DNA of 64,000 bases, taken from contig OW203771.1 in NCBI GenBank assembly GCA_934045905.1, positions 22,886,069 through 22,950,068 on the forward strand, read 5' to 3'. Shown in pieces: positions 1 through 13,499 of this stretch; position 1 is the first letter of the stretch, and each line of letters opens with the position of its first letter. The notes beneath the pieces were generated by a model. That model made no database searches. It saw nothing but the letters and a program-made list of their open reading frames with translations, and was not told the DNA's origin. The translations under genes and the position numbers were made by a program. This DNA comes from Leuctra nigra (lineage: Eukaryota; Arthropoda; Insecta; Plecoptera; Leuctridae).

Positions 1-1614
1 GTTCTGTATTTATTGCTTGTAAGACAATGCTATGTTTCTTTGCGTACTTATATTTAAATTTAAAATATTTTACAGAATGTTCAATATTTAATTTGAAAGT
101 TTTGTCCCAATTTTTCTAGGCATTTCTGAACTACGTAGTATGTGAGTGGCATAAGCTTAAGAATAGAAAAATGTCTTTAAAAAAACGATGCGCCAAGTCC
201 TTTTTTTAAGTATTTCTCGGGGGTTGATATTTTTATTTCAATGGTACGATTAAAATTTGGAAAATTCGTTGACTTGGTTCCTTTTTTGATATCACTCCTT
301 TTCAGTGCTGAATTTTTAGATTTCTTCTATTTTTTTTTATAGTTAAAGAGACTTGGCTGGTATTTTTACACGGAGTGTTTTTTCTGGGATATCACTTCTT
401 TTGTTAGTTTATTCATACAGCTTGTAGCACATGTCCGAGCAGGGACTAATTTCTTTAAAAAAATACGCCTCAACCGATTTGGTTACTATGAAAAGTTGCG
501 TTTGGTATAAGATGAAAATGATTATCCAAGAAGAATAGCTTAAGTTTCGTTATAATCGATCCAGCCGTTTTCGATACATGACGTCACTTCCGGTTTTGAA
601 ATAGCGGCCGAATTCCGGTATAGGTAATAAGAAAACAATCTAGTTTTATCTAGTTGATACCTTCATGAACGACCATCTGAATTCCTAATCCCTATATTTC
701 CGTAAAATCGGTCATGCCGTTTGTAATATATGACGTCACTTCCGGTTTCATTTAGTGGTTCCTGCCGCCATTTCCGGTACCATTAATTTATTTATTCATT
801 TTTCACAATTGATTTTTCAAATAAATAGCAGAATGAATACGCAGGAGCTAGTTCAGTTGCAATCGGTACAGGCGTTTTAGATATATGACGTCACTTCCGG
901 TTTCAGGAATGGCGGCCGAGAACACTGCTACCTTGAATATATAAATTGTATTGTCTATGTTACAATGTAAGTTAATTATGTACGTATTTTAAGTATAATT
1001 TGTTGAAATAAGTTAAATATTGCGTATTTATGACGTCACTTCCGGTTTAGAAAATAAGAAAATAATATTTTTTTTATTGATACTTCATATAGATGACCAT
1101 CTAAATCGAATGGCGCTAATTTCGTTCTAATCGGTCCAGACGTTTTTGAGTTATGACGTCACTTCCGGTTTCAAAATGGCGGCTTCCGGTTGGTTTTATA
1201 AAAAGGCACCTCAGACGCCAAAAGTGCACATGTGGTAAAAATTTCAGGTCGATCGGTTCAGCCGTTTAGGCTGTGGCGGTGATAGCGACGTTTCGTGATA
1301 TCATCAGAATCATCATCTTCAGAATCAGAAAGTGGTGTAATTTCACTGTTTTCTCGGTCCTCTAGCGCGCAAATGGCATAACCTATTGTTCCCAAATTTG
1401 GTATATGTAGTGGGGTGGGCCATAGCTCGAAATTAAGATATTTCGCAACAATGTGAGATTTACCAATTTTGAGATCCAGTAGGCCGAAAATGCCATGTTG
1501 TTGCTTACAGTAAAAGTGTTTGCTCTGCTCCTCAGTTTATTAGGCATTTACGGTATGTTGAGTGACTGTGAGTGTATAGTACGACTTGGCTGGGTGGAGC
1601 GACCGCTCCACTAG
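1..1614 (+). mobile_element. Large repeat element, copy 1 (left end outside window)
   Basis: The whole stretch aligns with 31190-33324. Shared landmarks are the AT-rich start, an ACGATGCGCCAAGTCC block (184; 31362), tandem units with TGACGTCACTTCCGG, a GATCGGTTCAGCCGTTTAGG-like block (about 1250), a GGTGGGCCATAGCTCG block (about 1415), and the end. The end is a hairpin GTGGAGC-GACC-GCTCCAC at 1594-1611 overlapping a CTAG (1611-1614), after which the copies diverge within three bases. No transposase or replicase frame is present, so it is non-autonomous. Internal repeats plus a terminal hairpin and CTAG resemble Helitron-like elements, but the TC start and A|T insertion site were not established. 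Orientation is nominal. Confidence 0.75.
579..1168 (+). repeat. Five degenerate repeat units with ETS-CRE composite
   Basis: TGACGTCACTTCCGG occurs exactly at 579, 731, 886, 1031 and 1154. Each is preceded by a block like ATCGGTCCAGCCGTTTTCGA and several are followed by an AATGGCGGCC-type block. TGACGTCA is the CRE consensus and CACTTCCGG (reverse CCGGAAGTG) the ETS consensus. Spacing is 123-155 bp. Binding is inferred from motif only. Confidence 0.85.
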
Positions 1615-1709
1615 ATGGGGCAAATCTTCTTCATTACAGCAATACACACTGAAAGAATATGTAGCTGTGTACAAGTTGCACAGAGAAGCGGCAAGAACGG
1701 AGAACGTAC

Positions 1710-1794
1710 CTGAGAACGGAGAAGACGCGCGCCATCTTGCCGATGGCTCGAATCTTGTTGCGGATGACCTCTTTCCGGAGGTTCGCTGCTGCTC
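1710..1794 (-). CDS. CanA: Calcineurin A exon: calmodulin-binding helix
   Basis: An 85-nt exon that is easily missed because its in-frame translation has no ATG-led open frame. With one base carried from the previous exon it reads [19 protein letters not shown], then KMARVFSVL and the first two bases of Arg. This is the amphipathic basic calmodulin-binding segment (human about 391-414), which releases autoinhibition when Ca2+/calmodulin binds. Acceptor CCCACCAG, donor AG|GTACGT. The sequence has Asn-Leu between the Ala run and RKEV, slightly unlike the usual form. A transposon copy ends only about 95 bp past the donor (1614). The following exon is expected before base 1. Confidence 0.93.
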
Positions 1795-4700
1795 CTGGTG
1801 GGAAACAAGCAAAGAGTCAGACTCGGCTCACGGTCGTCTACACCCGGCCACGTCACCGCACAGCTCTCGCAAGCACAGATCAAGTTCGGCTTGTCCATTG
1901 ACCCTCTCCACTTTCAGATTTTCCCCAACAAAATGCCAACAACAGCGAAAATATCTGAATTATGGAGAGAGTCAAACAATGTCTTATTTACAGTTTATCG
2001 CCGTAATATTACGAAAAGAAGCGTTCTTTTTTTATCTACAAGTGGAAAAACAAAGTGGTCCTGATTTTTAACTAATGATTTTAGCAATTACGCTTACATC
2101 AATATGTACCTATGTCAGAGCTGAAAAGAGTAGTGTTCCATGAAATTTTGTGCATGTAAAATTGAAGAGTCACAGATTTGTATATTAGTTTAACAGGTAT
2201 GCAAAGCTTCTTAATATTGTTTGATGTATAATACTACATGACAGAAGGCGTTAGGAACACAGCTGATGGGTGACAGCCAGCCAACAGCGGTCTAGACTAA
2301 CAGAGGACACGGAACATCAGCACGGGAGTTGGTTTCTCTAATCTAAAGTGTGACCTCTAACTTCTAGTGCTAGTTTAGTGCCACTCTCACAGCTCATTCG
2401 GGTAGGGTAAGTTCAGAACATTGACTTGGGATTTAAGGTAACTTGTGGACACTGAAGCATTGTGTTCTCGAAAATACATGGATTAGTTTCACGTACATAT
2501 ACATGATATCAATCTTACATTCTTAGTTTTAAGAATGACTAACATGACTAATTTTGAAGGTTTTGAATATACGTAATTCTGAATAGATTTTAACATCTGA
2601 CAAAGTTAAGCTACGGGTATATTGAACTAATCCAAGAGTCAAATAGAAGAACTATGGCTGTGTCCGAATCATTGTTTGCAATTGTGATTCTCGTTCTTAT
2701 TTTGCCACCACGCTGTCGAGGATATGAAGGTTTTGTAGGTAAGTGATTCATCAATCGTGACATCAAAACAAGAACGAAACCGGTAATCCAACAATGAAAC
2801 GTCCACACTTTGTAAATTGTCGAGGCCTGACTGAGCCGATTGCTAAGTCCCTACTCTTCTGAGCGTTGTATCTGCCTGCTACTACACAGTGTTATTCAAG
2901 GATGAGGAAGAGTTGCAGGCGGTGCAGATGGAACCCTGAGAAGAGGAGATCACGGATGGATGAGTCGGTGAGAGAGAACGGGTTAGGTATGTAGTTGGAG
3001 CTGTAGCCAACGATCGTGTACTACACAGGTGATGAGGTAAACTAGTGGCTTATACATGACAGCCTACAGAAAGATGAAACTTATAACATGAGGTTGTTAA
3101 TCTCAACTTACATTGAAAATTTGAGTGGGCTATCTGAACTAATTTCCAAGATATTCATAGACATTCGAAGAACTTATAGTGTTCTGACTCTCCAGTACTG
3201 TTAAATATTTTATTTCAATTTCTTTTTTAAATGAAGCTAGACTAGACTTCATGTGGCCACGATGGTGTTATGGTCTCTTTATTCTAAGTGCATCCCTGCA
3301 TGTCAGATATTTTTACATGTCCACAAGATTATAGCGACATTGGAAGGGTTACAGTTAAGATGACAAGCCGGGCGTGTACACAGCATCAGTAGACTCTGCA
3401 TTGACATTTGAGAAGTACACCGTCGCCTGAATCATCAAGCGGTCTCGACAAGCGCTATCGTAACTCTAGCTCCGCATGCAGGCATCGCAGTGAAGTAATT
3501 CGCATGCCACTGAGAGACGTTACCTGTCACAGCGGTACTCACCGAATATACGTTAGCGCACACGGATGAGGATTCCCAGTGGTGAGGCGTACAGAGAGTG
3601 GTGAGAGACCCAAGGAGGAGGGCGTACCAAAGATTCGAAGTAGAGGAAAATCGAACAAAAAAACAAAGAGAGTGCGTAAAGATAAAACGTCGAAATAGGA
3701 AAAATGTAATCCTTTTCGTTTCGACGCGCCGGGCACCGGGGAGGAATCAACTTGTCATGTTGTGAGATTTTAAATTTCATTTGCTTTCATTTGAAACTGA
3801 GGAGAAGGTTGAACAGTTGATTTCAAGGTGTCCGCTGCATCCGAAAAATAAATAGATTTAAACCAGCAACATAAACATTGTAATAAATCTATGTATTTTG
3901 TAAAGCATTGCAGCTCGTGTTCTTTGCAAGTAAAAGGCTGAACGAACTAATCAGTTCTGTGAATTATATTGTGCGTGACAATTGAACCAACTGGCAAACG
4001 TAAATAATGTCAATTACACTTTCACTAAGTGTGTTATAAATCATATTTTATTGCAAATACAACTGTAAACGGTTGTTAAACCTTTTAAAATTGCATGACA
4101 CCATCCATCCGAGATGTCACGAAATTTCATCATTCCAATATTTTAATAAATCACCATTTGTTCATCAATTGGTTCAAATCTCTAGCCCAAAAGAACAGTG
4201 TCCAAGAACTCGAAAATTCATATTTCTTTTCAATGAAAGACGTTTTCTATTTGAATTTCGTACTTGGAGGAACTGTCTAAGCGGGACTACTGTCAAACCC
4301 AAGTCCAACTTGTCAAGCCACAAAAATATGCGAATGTGAAGTTAAAGATGTGCAAAAAGCCGTAACGTAGAAGATTTGAAGATGTAGATCAATCCAATCC
4401 ATCCATACAAGATGTTTGACCTTACACCGCTTTCTGCATTTCACAAGATATGTGAGCTAAAATGTCAAATCAGCAATGACTTGGAATAGTTCGACTCGAG
4501 TTTGAAGATCCGCCGCAGTCATTGGCAGTGCATTAGCAATTGAGCTGTAATCATTGTATTCGATAAGCAGCTAGTTAGCGAAAGCTAGAAGCTAAAATAA
4601 AACTAGAATGTAGTTCAATTCTAAATCATTCAATTCATAATTAATTATTAATTAAACAAATCTAAGAGTGAAAATTGCAGGTTTCTTTGTTGGATTCAAT

Positions 4701-7700
4701 TTAGACAAATATTCAACCAGAAAAGTGTTTGGCTAAATTTTGTCATAGATTTACAATCAAAGAACCTCGCATTGATCAAAATTGTACAATATACAAAATA
4801 TATCAGAGATTAGGTAACCTGAATCTTTTGCAGAAATTCAACCTACCATGGTCCTCCTGTTCCAAAACGGAGGATAAAATATGGATCTCTGGTTCAAAAC
4901 ATAATTATTTGAAAGATCGAAAAATCACTGTGAATTTTAATCAGTAAGAAAATGATCTACCAGACTTTCTAACGAGATGAAGAAAATGTATGCGAAACTG
5001 TGGACATTTGACATACATAAAAAAACAAAAATAGATACCGATTAAAATAAACTAATTAAAATTATATTTCGTAATCAAATGAAAATAACATGAAAAATCT
5101 AGGATGCGAATACATCTTGCAACATGCCTAAATGAAATTGGATAATGTTCTAAAACAAATTGACTTTCTACTAGATTGAGTGAGATTTACTGCTAGTTTA
5201 ACTACACACAAAGAAATACTATCTACGTCAACCGCACTAGAAAGTAGAAACCATAGCTACTCTCGAACGCAAGCATACACGTAAATGCAGGAGTAGAAAT
5301 AAGACAGAAAGAAGTTGAAAATGGAAGAAGAACAAACAATGAATGAAACTAAAGAAACATATTTAATACTTTTCATTATTAGTTATTTATTTAAAAAACA
5401 ATTTGGTTTTAAACCGAATTAAGTAATTTACAATACTTTTAGAAATGGAAAGTGTTTTGTATTGACGTTGGGATTCCCTACACAGGTGGAGACGGAATAC
5501 CGCATGGAATTCCGAAACTCCGAGTGAGAAACAGAGGGAAAGATAGCATGCCGTTATTTACATGGAAACCGTCATTCCAACGAACGTAGTTATCAGCCAA
5601 TCAAGAAAGCCACACCGAGCGACAAGAAAGATGGTGGTCATTCATTTCGTGACGGTGCGGCAAAATCTCGACGCAAAACTCTCGGGCCGAGAGAGTGGTG
5701 ATTGTGACGATGACGACTAGAAAATACGTCCATCCAAGACCTCGAACGGATTCAACTGCAGTTTTTTTTTACAAGGCGTTACTTTAAATTACGATTAGGG
5801 ATACCAAAAGGAAATGCCAAAAAGCAATTCAACAAAAGGGATAAAAGAAATGAAATAAAATGCAAAGAAAACTTCGGGAAGGTAACACATAAAGCCGCTT
5901 TGCACATAAATGACCACCGACTGAATTACTAATTGATTATTAAACGCATCCAAAAAATTGGTTATTTTAAACAACAGAAATTAACTAATTAATTTGTTTA
6001 AAAGGAAAATCATAGAGATTGGTGAATAAAAAAATATAATAAAAAAATGCTGAAGAAACTCAAAAAAGTTGGCACAAGAAACTTACCATGTTTTTGTTTG
6101 TGTATAAAAATTTTCCCTGTGTACAGACAGCGAGTGGCGGAATTGGTTGGAGAGTCCAAATGCATAAAGGAGGAAGAAGTGCAGTCAGAAAGTGCTTTTC
6201 TTAGTCGAGACAAATAAATAAATCAAGATCGGGAGAAGAGAAAGAGAGAGAGATAGGCAGAGATAAACAACAGAGATTACTCGTGGATTTTAGTGACGGA
6301 AAGACGTCGAAATTAGAGGCAAAGTACTCAAATACGGTTACGAAGGGGCGTGATTTTGTTTTACTATGGACACTAAGCAAATTCTAGTTTTAAAATAGGT
6401 AATAACGGGAAAGAAGCGGACAAACATTTTGGCTCAAAGCTGGCCCAAAAATACTTGATTTACAGAAGAGGCAAAGAAATATGAAAATTTAAAAATAAAG
6501 CTACTTTAAAAAATTAAAATTGTTGAAAGTCTCAAAGGCATGGGGAATGGTTGGTAAAGTCATATTATATATTTTTTTTTTATAAATTTACATTAACATG
6601 AGGTATTATTTAGTATTACGTAATTATGTTTACTTTTGTAGGATGAAAGCCAGAGAGAAGAAGGTAAGCGAAAGAGATAACTGTCGAATGATTTAGCAGA
6701 TTTAGACAAACATGATAAGACAAAAACGTGACGGTAAATGGAGACGAGAGGCAGAGAAACATTCCGTTACGAACATGTAAGACGACAGAGATTGTGATTA
6801 CGTGATGGACAAGTGTCGGAAAACACACGAACACAGTTTGCAGTTGAACTCATTGAAGTGAATATATCAATTAGCAACATAGACAAGAGGAGGTTAAATA
6901 CTTGGGGCTACATCTAGAAGATATTCTGAGGTAATCAACACTTTTACATCTATGTAATTTTATACCATCGGGTAGATTAGAAACCATTTTATAAAGAAAT
7001 AATAAAAACAAAAGAAAATTATTATAAGGTAACGGAGAAGTCAACACTAAATACAGGGCTTAATTACTATTTAAAGTAAGCTATTTAGTATAATTTAAGT
7101 CAAGGTATCAAGACACAAAGGTTTACTAAATCTTTTGAAGTGAATCAACAATGAATTTGGAATGCTCACACATATTTAATTTTATTGCCCATACAATCAT
7201 ATCGTAATATGAATTGATTTTATGTACATAGGCTTCTGGAAACTTAAAAAGTTCTTATTTGAATTTTGTTTAATTTTTAGTTTTACGAAAAGCAAACCTT
7301 CATGTGGTAAGTACCTTTCCTTAGAATATTAACGAAATCATAAAAACAGGTGCCGTTGATTCCATTGGAAACCATGTAGGTCGCTTAATCAAGAAGTAAA
7401 AACAGAGAAGTCTAAAGATAAGCCGAAACAGTCACATCGATAAGACGGATCAATGGTCTGTACTTTCCGTTGAGCAAAAAACAGAAACATGAGAATGGTC
7501 ATGCCATTAGGATTTAAAGTCAATTTAAAAATAGTAGGTACATTTAATAAAAACGCAGCTACAAATATCAAAGTAAATGAATAAAAATAAAACAAAAATG
7601 AAAGTACTATGCAAACGGGGGATTAATTTTTTAAAGCTTACTCTCAGTAACAGCAAAAGGTTAATCCATCATAAGAATTGATGGCTCCAGAGTGAAAAAA

Positions 7701-8687
7701 GAACCAGTGATTTCTACCAAAAATTACTAGTTCGAAATTTTGACCAGTGGTTTCTTTTAGGTTTCAATTATCGAAATTAATGCGATGATTTCCAATTTAC
7801 AGCTCTTCCAAATAGTGCTAATTCCTAACGATAACCAAGTACAAAACGAGAAAGTAAATAACACTAGCACAGAACCACAATTTAACAAAAAAGCAAGAAA
7901 CTCTACTCGAAATAAAGTATAACGTAATGTAAACGCAACGGTAAACAATGAAACGATATGATCGCCAAGGCTATCTAAGAGGAAGAGCAAAACAGCTAAA
8001 CGATAGTAGAGTAATGATAGCAAACGTTTCTTACCATCTGTCAGGTCCAGCGTGAATGAGAAGGCAAGAGAAATCAACACAAGTTACAGACACGAGGACA
8101 CAATTGCGAGAGGGTCAAACACGTACGTTCCCTCGTTATTATTCTGTCTTTAGGTGACATGGTATGAACGTACAACTTACTACCATAATAATACTAGCTT
8201 TAGTATTTTGACCTTAGGTACCTTAGTACCTACCTACCCATATACCCGATACGTAGTTTGTTTACAAAAAGAGCAATGACCTTCTGATTTACTCATGAAA
8301 GTATGTTTCCAATGCATAATACGGCTTAGTATGGCAGCAAGTAAGTTAGCATCCATGCTGCACATAAATGTCTCAAATAGTAGGGAATCTTCCCAGCTGT
8401 CGACTTAGGGAAACGAGTAAAACTTCAAAAAGGAACTACGTCCCGGGAATTGAATCCGGGCATCCGAAGAGCAAGAATATTTCTTGACATACTTTGAAAG
8501 CCAATTTCCGCCTTTATAATATAACTTTAAAGCATTTTTTGATTTTCAAAGATTATACAATTCCATCTTGCTAGTACAAATTGATTAGCTACTGCTTTGC
8601 ACGACACATCCTTAAAGTTGAAGTACAGTGTGACGACCGCTAGACCTAGAGCGCGGTGAACGCTCGGGAACGAGGAACGAGACGTAC
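1795..8687 (-). other. Intron of calcineurin A, 6.9 kb, no recognised gene
   Basis: AT-rich sequence with scattered homopolymers and no frame that I recognise. Open frames here are short and lack family signatures. A tRNA-like box B fragment (CCCGGGAATTGAATCCGGGC) near 8440-8460 suggests a decayed SINE. Nothing else is supportable. Confidence 0.7.
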
Positions 8688-8768
8688 CTTCTTCGAGCGC
8701 GTCGTCTCCGTCCGACATGAGCTCATCGTCGGAGCAGATGTTGAGCACGTTCACCAACATTTCAGTCA
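8688..8768 (-). CDS. CanA: Calcineurin A exon: end of B-binding helix and acidic linker
   Basis: An 81-nt exon encoding Val361 (split), residues [16 protein letters not shown] and the acidic linker [10 protein letters not shown], plus one base of the next Gly. [16 protein letters not shown] is the distal half of the calcineurin-B-binding helix; the linker that follows is the variable, flexible start of the regulatory region. Acceptor GTGTTACAG, donor G|GTACGT. Confidence 0.95.
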
Positions 8769-8904
8769 CTGTAACACGACCAAAACAGCGCAGTCAGAAC
8801 CTAAGCCCGTGATGGCACTTGCAATGAAACCGAGGAGGCCAATATCGGCCCGATTCACACGAGACGATGTTTTAAATCCGGTCTCGAGATCAGTATGAAG
8901 TTCT

Positions 8905-9110
8905 GTACCTCAGAGATAGAAAGCATAACTCGGCTTTTCATTGAAAACATGTAATTTAATCAAGCTCCATCAATTGTAATTGGATTCAAGTCAACAAACA
9001 TAATTACATCGAAGTATACTCTTAAAAAATTACTGGAGCACAGTTGTAAAATAAGATTAGATGAATGCACAGTTACTGGTTTTTAAGCTCACCTCAAGAA
9101 TAAGTGAAAT
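8905..9110. repeat. Dispersed repeat with CTGTACCTCAGAG end
   Basis: It shares CTGTACCTCAGAG and ATTGATGGAGCTTGAT-like blocks (one inverted) with 34005-34235 and 41225-41445. The three copies are diverged, and no target duplication is clear. Confidence 0.55.
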
Positions 9111-9680
9111 GGACATTGGGCTTTCCACTGGCTGGGGCTTTATGAACAATTGTGATTTAATACTGAACCTCATAAGTTTCATTGGATGTGCGCGATTTTC
9201 CAGTTCAGACGACAACGTATTCAATCATACGGCCATACCTGCTTCTACAAGGCGTATGAACTAGATTTAGTATTTTGTTTTTGTTGAAATGTTCCAGAAG
9301 GAATTTTTTTCATAATTATTTCGTCTTATCTCTAATTATTTGTTATAATAAAACAATAGTGTCATTCTAATGTCATTGTACACTTTCGGAGCTATTTTGA
9401 TCTCCTTGTAAGTACCACGTGACTGAAATTCTCACATCTGATTGGTCAACGACGCCAATCGGGCTTCTTCAAACATCCAGTTTAGAGCTAGTCTCTATAC
9501 TCCCGATTCGATCGGTAATTGGTAAGAATCGGATGATTGGCCAGTTCACATGCGCACATCCAATGAGACTTATGGTAGAAGTAAACCAATTAGTTGCGTG
9601 CAATCAACTGTGTGAATGGACCTTAATGATGTAACACTTTCCGATTCGATTTGATGAGCATTATGATTTTAATGGCTCTA

Positions 9681-9995
<315 letters not shown>

Positions 9996-10726
9996 TCACA
10001 CGCTCCCGATGAGTGTCCGCCCGACACTGCGGTTACGCAACATTGAGCGCTTTGTACTTGGGATGGATGACCGTTAAGTCTGACTCAGTGGAAAATTGTA
10101 CAACATAGAATTTCCATTAGGAATTTGCTGATGACTGATGAATTTCCAGAAAATCAACATATCTCTACCTAGGAAGACAGCTGGCAGGGAATAGCAACTC
10201 GCGTGACCTTGTAAACCATGTGTGTGATAACGGAAATGCCGCGCTTTTATAACAGTTGAAAATACCTCGAATCATTCAATAAAATGTCACACATTATATA
10301 TCAGTATCACACAATTAGTTAATCTTTAAGGAAGTCAATGATGTATCTCAGACATCAACACGTTGCTTATGTGAGACGTAGTGAAAAAAGTGCTGAAGTG
10401 ATATTTTACCGTTGGCGCAGGTTTCAACATTTTGATCTAGTTCCTCGAGATAATAAACCAGTCAAAACAAGTACACTACACAACATAATGGAGTTTAAAA
10501 TACAATAACGCAATGCTCTGCATTGTAATGAAGACAATGATGCTACACACATATCTCTTCAATATTTTATTGACGATGCAGCAAGAAAAGGCAACATTTC
10601 CCTCGTCAGTATCATACATGGCCAATTGCGTACTGCATCAGCTAACGTGGGTGACGTCATTAGGTTGCCAATCCCCCCCAAGCTATCATCCTAGTCTCTA
10701 CTGACTGGCGCATGTAAACGATGTTA

Positions 10727-10849
<123 letters not shown>

Positions 10850-11257
10850 TTAGGATTAACATTCACGCACAATGTCATTATATGTACTCTGAATGTGATG
10901 TGTTGTGTAGAGGTCGACAACCTCATTACCTATTTTTAATATTCATTATTTACTGAAACAATTTTATTAGTAATTGATTGAAATTCTTGTAGTTCTACAA
11001 TATATGTCATATTTATTTCCGAGTTTACTTTGGTCTGACACAAGTCTGTTAAACTGAAATGATTTCTGACTGAAATAGTAAACAAATAGTTTTCGAATTA
11101 TGGACCAGAGCGAAGTAAAAAAAACATGATGATAAATATGAACTTCTAATTCTATTTTAGACTCCAGAGGTATGATTCTGTGACTACATTCTCCCTGGCT
11201 ACGTTTGACAGCATGTTGATGATTGTCAAGAGATTGTGGTCCAGACGGAAGACTCAC

Positions 11258-11335
11258 CCTGCATCTTGGGCCTCGTGGGCGCGGATAATGGACAGCAGGT
11301 TGTTGTTCTGGAGGAAATCACAGCACGCCGCATAA
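11258..11335 (-). CDS. CanA: Calcineurin A exon: [11 protein letters not shown] motif
   Basis: A 78-nt exon encoding the last base of Ser261, residues 262-286 ([25 protein letters not shown]) and two bases of Gly287. RAHEAQDAG carries the final metal ligand, H281. [12 protein letters not shown] is typical of arthropod calcineurin A; vertebrates have a different stretch here. The acceptor is GTTTGTTTCAG and the donor GG|GTGAGT. Confidence 0.96.
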
Positions 11336-11766
11336 CTGAAACAAACACGCACGGTCACTCCGAGGTCGCGAGCAAGACAACAGGCCAGTCGAAAGTTGTC
11401 CGGACAGTAAAACTGGACACTTCATTCATATTTGCATATATTTTTATGATTGAAGGTTTCTCTAAAATGGTATAAGATTTACTTTATCTTATTAAATTTT
11501 TAGATCATCCGAATCGACGTGCAATTCGTAACGGCTCAGCACATATTATGCAAAATAAATCTATTATCCATTTTTATATTTCCAAAATTTTTCTGCAAAG
11601 ACAGAAGTTGAGGTATAATTTTTCTTATAATAGTCACATGCATTTACCATCTTAAACCAAGTTTCATTGTAAAACATTGAACTACAAAATTATTTTCTGT
11701 AGCCGAGTAAATACACAATCGGATTAGAATTTAGCGAGCGAGTGTAATTTTTTTTAAACGTCTAGC

Positions 11767-12009
11767 CCTGGGGCTGGATTCACAAAACATTTTAAGCCCT
11801 ATACCGGCATAACTTTATGCCGGTATATCATTAAAACTACTAATATATCTATAACCATGATATTACCATGTTAAAACTTGGTATTTTATCATTTTATATG
11901 GTGTTCTGAATAATTATATTCATTAAGACATGCCGTTAAAATATGGTAATTGCTAATATTGATACTAGTTTTTTCAGTCATAAAGTTATACTTCTTTGTG
12001 AATCCAGCC
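11767..12009. mobile_element. MITE-like element with GGGCTGGATTCACAAA ends
   Basis: Inverted ends TGGGGCTGGATTCACAAA (from about 11768) and TTTGTGAATCCAGCCCC (to about 12006) enclose about 200 bp of AT-rich sequence that itself contains a small palindrome around TATACCGGCATA. No coding capacity. The superfamily is not assignable because the target duplication is unclear. Confidence 0.7.
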
Positions 12010-12637
12010 CCTGCACTGCTCTGTACTGCTTATATAAATGTGATCTGCACGGATGTGCCACCGAGGATTGGAATCGAGCAACATCATCGCTCGCAACGCT
12101 CCCGCGAGAGTTACTGTCCTCAGTTCATTATTGTCTGCGCTCCCCAGACATTGCCGACTACAAGGAGGATTCTTCTCTTTCCCATAATAAAAACCAATAT
12201 TTTCAGCTTTCCGAGATATCTTGCAGCACAATGCTGGGGCTGGGACATTTACACATTTAAAGGCCACTGGTGAGTTTCAAATATTGGTCAACATTTAATC
12301 ACATAAAGCGTTGTTTTCGTAGCACCTATTACTCAAAATATTGTGTCAAACTCACAGAAAACTAGTTGCTTGTCTATTTACTTTCTAAAATTATTGGCAA
12401 TTTAAAGCAATGCATTGGTGAATCTAGAAGATATACTGGGCTCAGCATTTATGAGGGTCATCAAATATTTGAACATTAACTGCTTATGTACATGTTTATT
12501 AAATTCTCAAATTTCCCCACAAAGGAAGTTTTCCCACATTTTCTTACCAATTTTCTTAATTGATCGATCAAATTTCTTTTGAAAAGCAACTTGAAAGTTG
12601 GGCAGCAACTTCTCGACTAAAGTGGGTATTTGCTGAC

Positions 12638-12777
12638 CTGTAGAAATATGAGCAACCTCGGACGCTGTTGTGAGTGAAGTGCTCGGAGTTCTTCTCGTTG
12701 CCGAAGTCTTCGAGGGGGTCGGACCAGAGCAGGTCGCACATCGGGCCGAACGCGGGCGGCTCCTTGAATCTGTCCAG
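12638..12777 (-). CDS. CanA: Calcineurin A exon: LDRFKEPP to GCSYFY
   Basis: This exon encodes residues 215-260 and two bases of Ser261: [57 protein letters not shown] and VRGCSYF are diagnostic for calcineurin within the PPP family and include catalytic R254. It is 140 nt, begins exactly with the CTG of Leu215 after TGTTGCAG, and ends AG|GTCAGC. The upstream 3' splice site is embedded in a 23-bp tandem array (12778-12931), and the acceptor itself reads like the last, partial monomer of that array. Confidence 0.96.
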
Positions 12778-12931
12778 CTGCAACACAAGACACCGCATTC
12801 GTTGAACACCAGGCATCACATACGTTTAACACCAGACACCACGTACGATTAACACCAGACATCACATACATTTAACACCGGGCACCACGTATGTTTAACA
12901 TCATGACATCACGTATGTTTAACACCCCCCA
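12778..12931. repeat. 23-bp tandem array abutting a 3' splice site
   Basis: Six monomers of about 23 bp (pattern ATCACATACGTTTAACACCA on the plus strand) run from the exon edge at 12777 outwards. On the transcribed strand monomers read GTCTGGTGTTAAACGTATG, and the splice acceptor GTCTTGTGTTGCAG is a partial monomer. Confidence 0.85.
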
Positions 12932-13034
12932 CTTTCACATCAGGTGTTTTCTCAGCATGACAGGTATACAGGCATACACACAGGTTACTACAGGCTTAAT
13001 AAAACCAAACAGATGTGATAATCAGTAGGTGTAT

Positions 13035-13495
13035 ATACAAGGACGTATTCAGGGGTGGGCCGGAGGGGGGGGGGGGGGGGGCATGGCGCCCCCGAAATCA
13101 GGGTTTCATCTAAGAAAATAAGCACATTTAAAATAATATTTGAAAAAAATCACTTAAAAATAGACATATCATGTCAAAAATGTTCAAAAATGGTTACAAT
13201 TGAGTAAAAATTCAATATAATATCCGGGGCTATGCGTTCCGGACTTTCATATTGTAATGAGTTTAATAATGTACCTGTTTTTAAACCTCTTAGACCAATC
13301 ATTGGATATTTTGTAATTTACAATTCCCAAAAAATAGCTATACACTGAGATTCAAAATGGCACCAAAGTGAATGACCTTGATCCAAATTTTTCTCGGGGG
13401 CTGTGCCCCCGAACCCCCTGTATTCCACTGTTATTTTTCAAAATATTAGTTATGTCTGGCTCCCTCCGAAATTTCATCCGATACGCCCTTGGGTA
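13035..13495. mobile_element. DNA-transposon-like element with CAAGGRCGTAT ends
   Basis: Inverted ends ACAAGGACGTATTCAGGGG (left) and GATACGCCCTTGGG (right) enclose about 440 bp with a poly(G) run at about 13065-13081 and a GGGGGCTGTGCCCCCGAAC motif near 13395. Flanks GTATATA / GTATATG could be a diverged 8-bp target duplication. No open frame. Confidence 0.55.
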
Positions 13496-13499
13496 TATG

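Noticed and set aside
579..1168. CRE-ETS units as the promoter of a nearby gene
   Set aside because: The motifs sit in a multi-copy repeat with no adjacent first exon; kept as a repeat with possible binding sites.
1..1709. Search for the exon after the calmodulin-binding helix (EESESVL.. and autoinhibitory segment)
   Set aside because: The stretch is occupied by the large repeat element and no matching peptide was seen.
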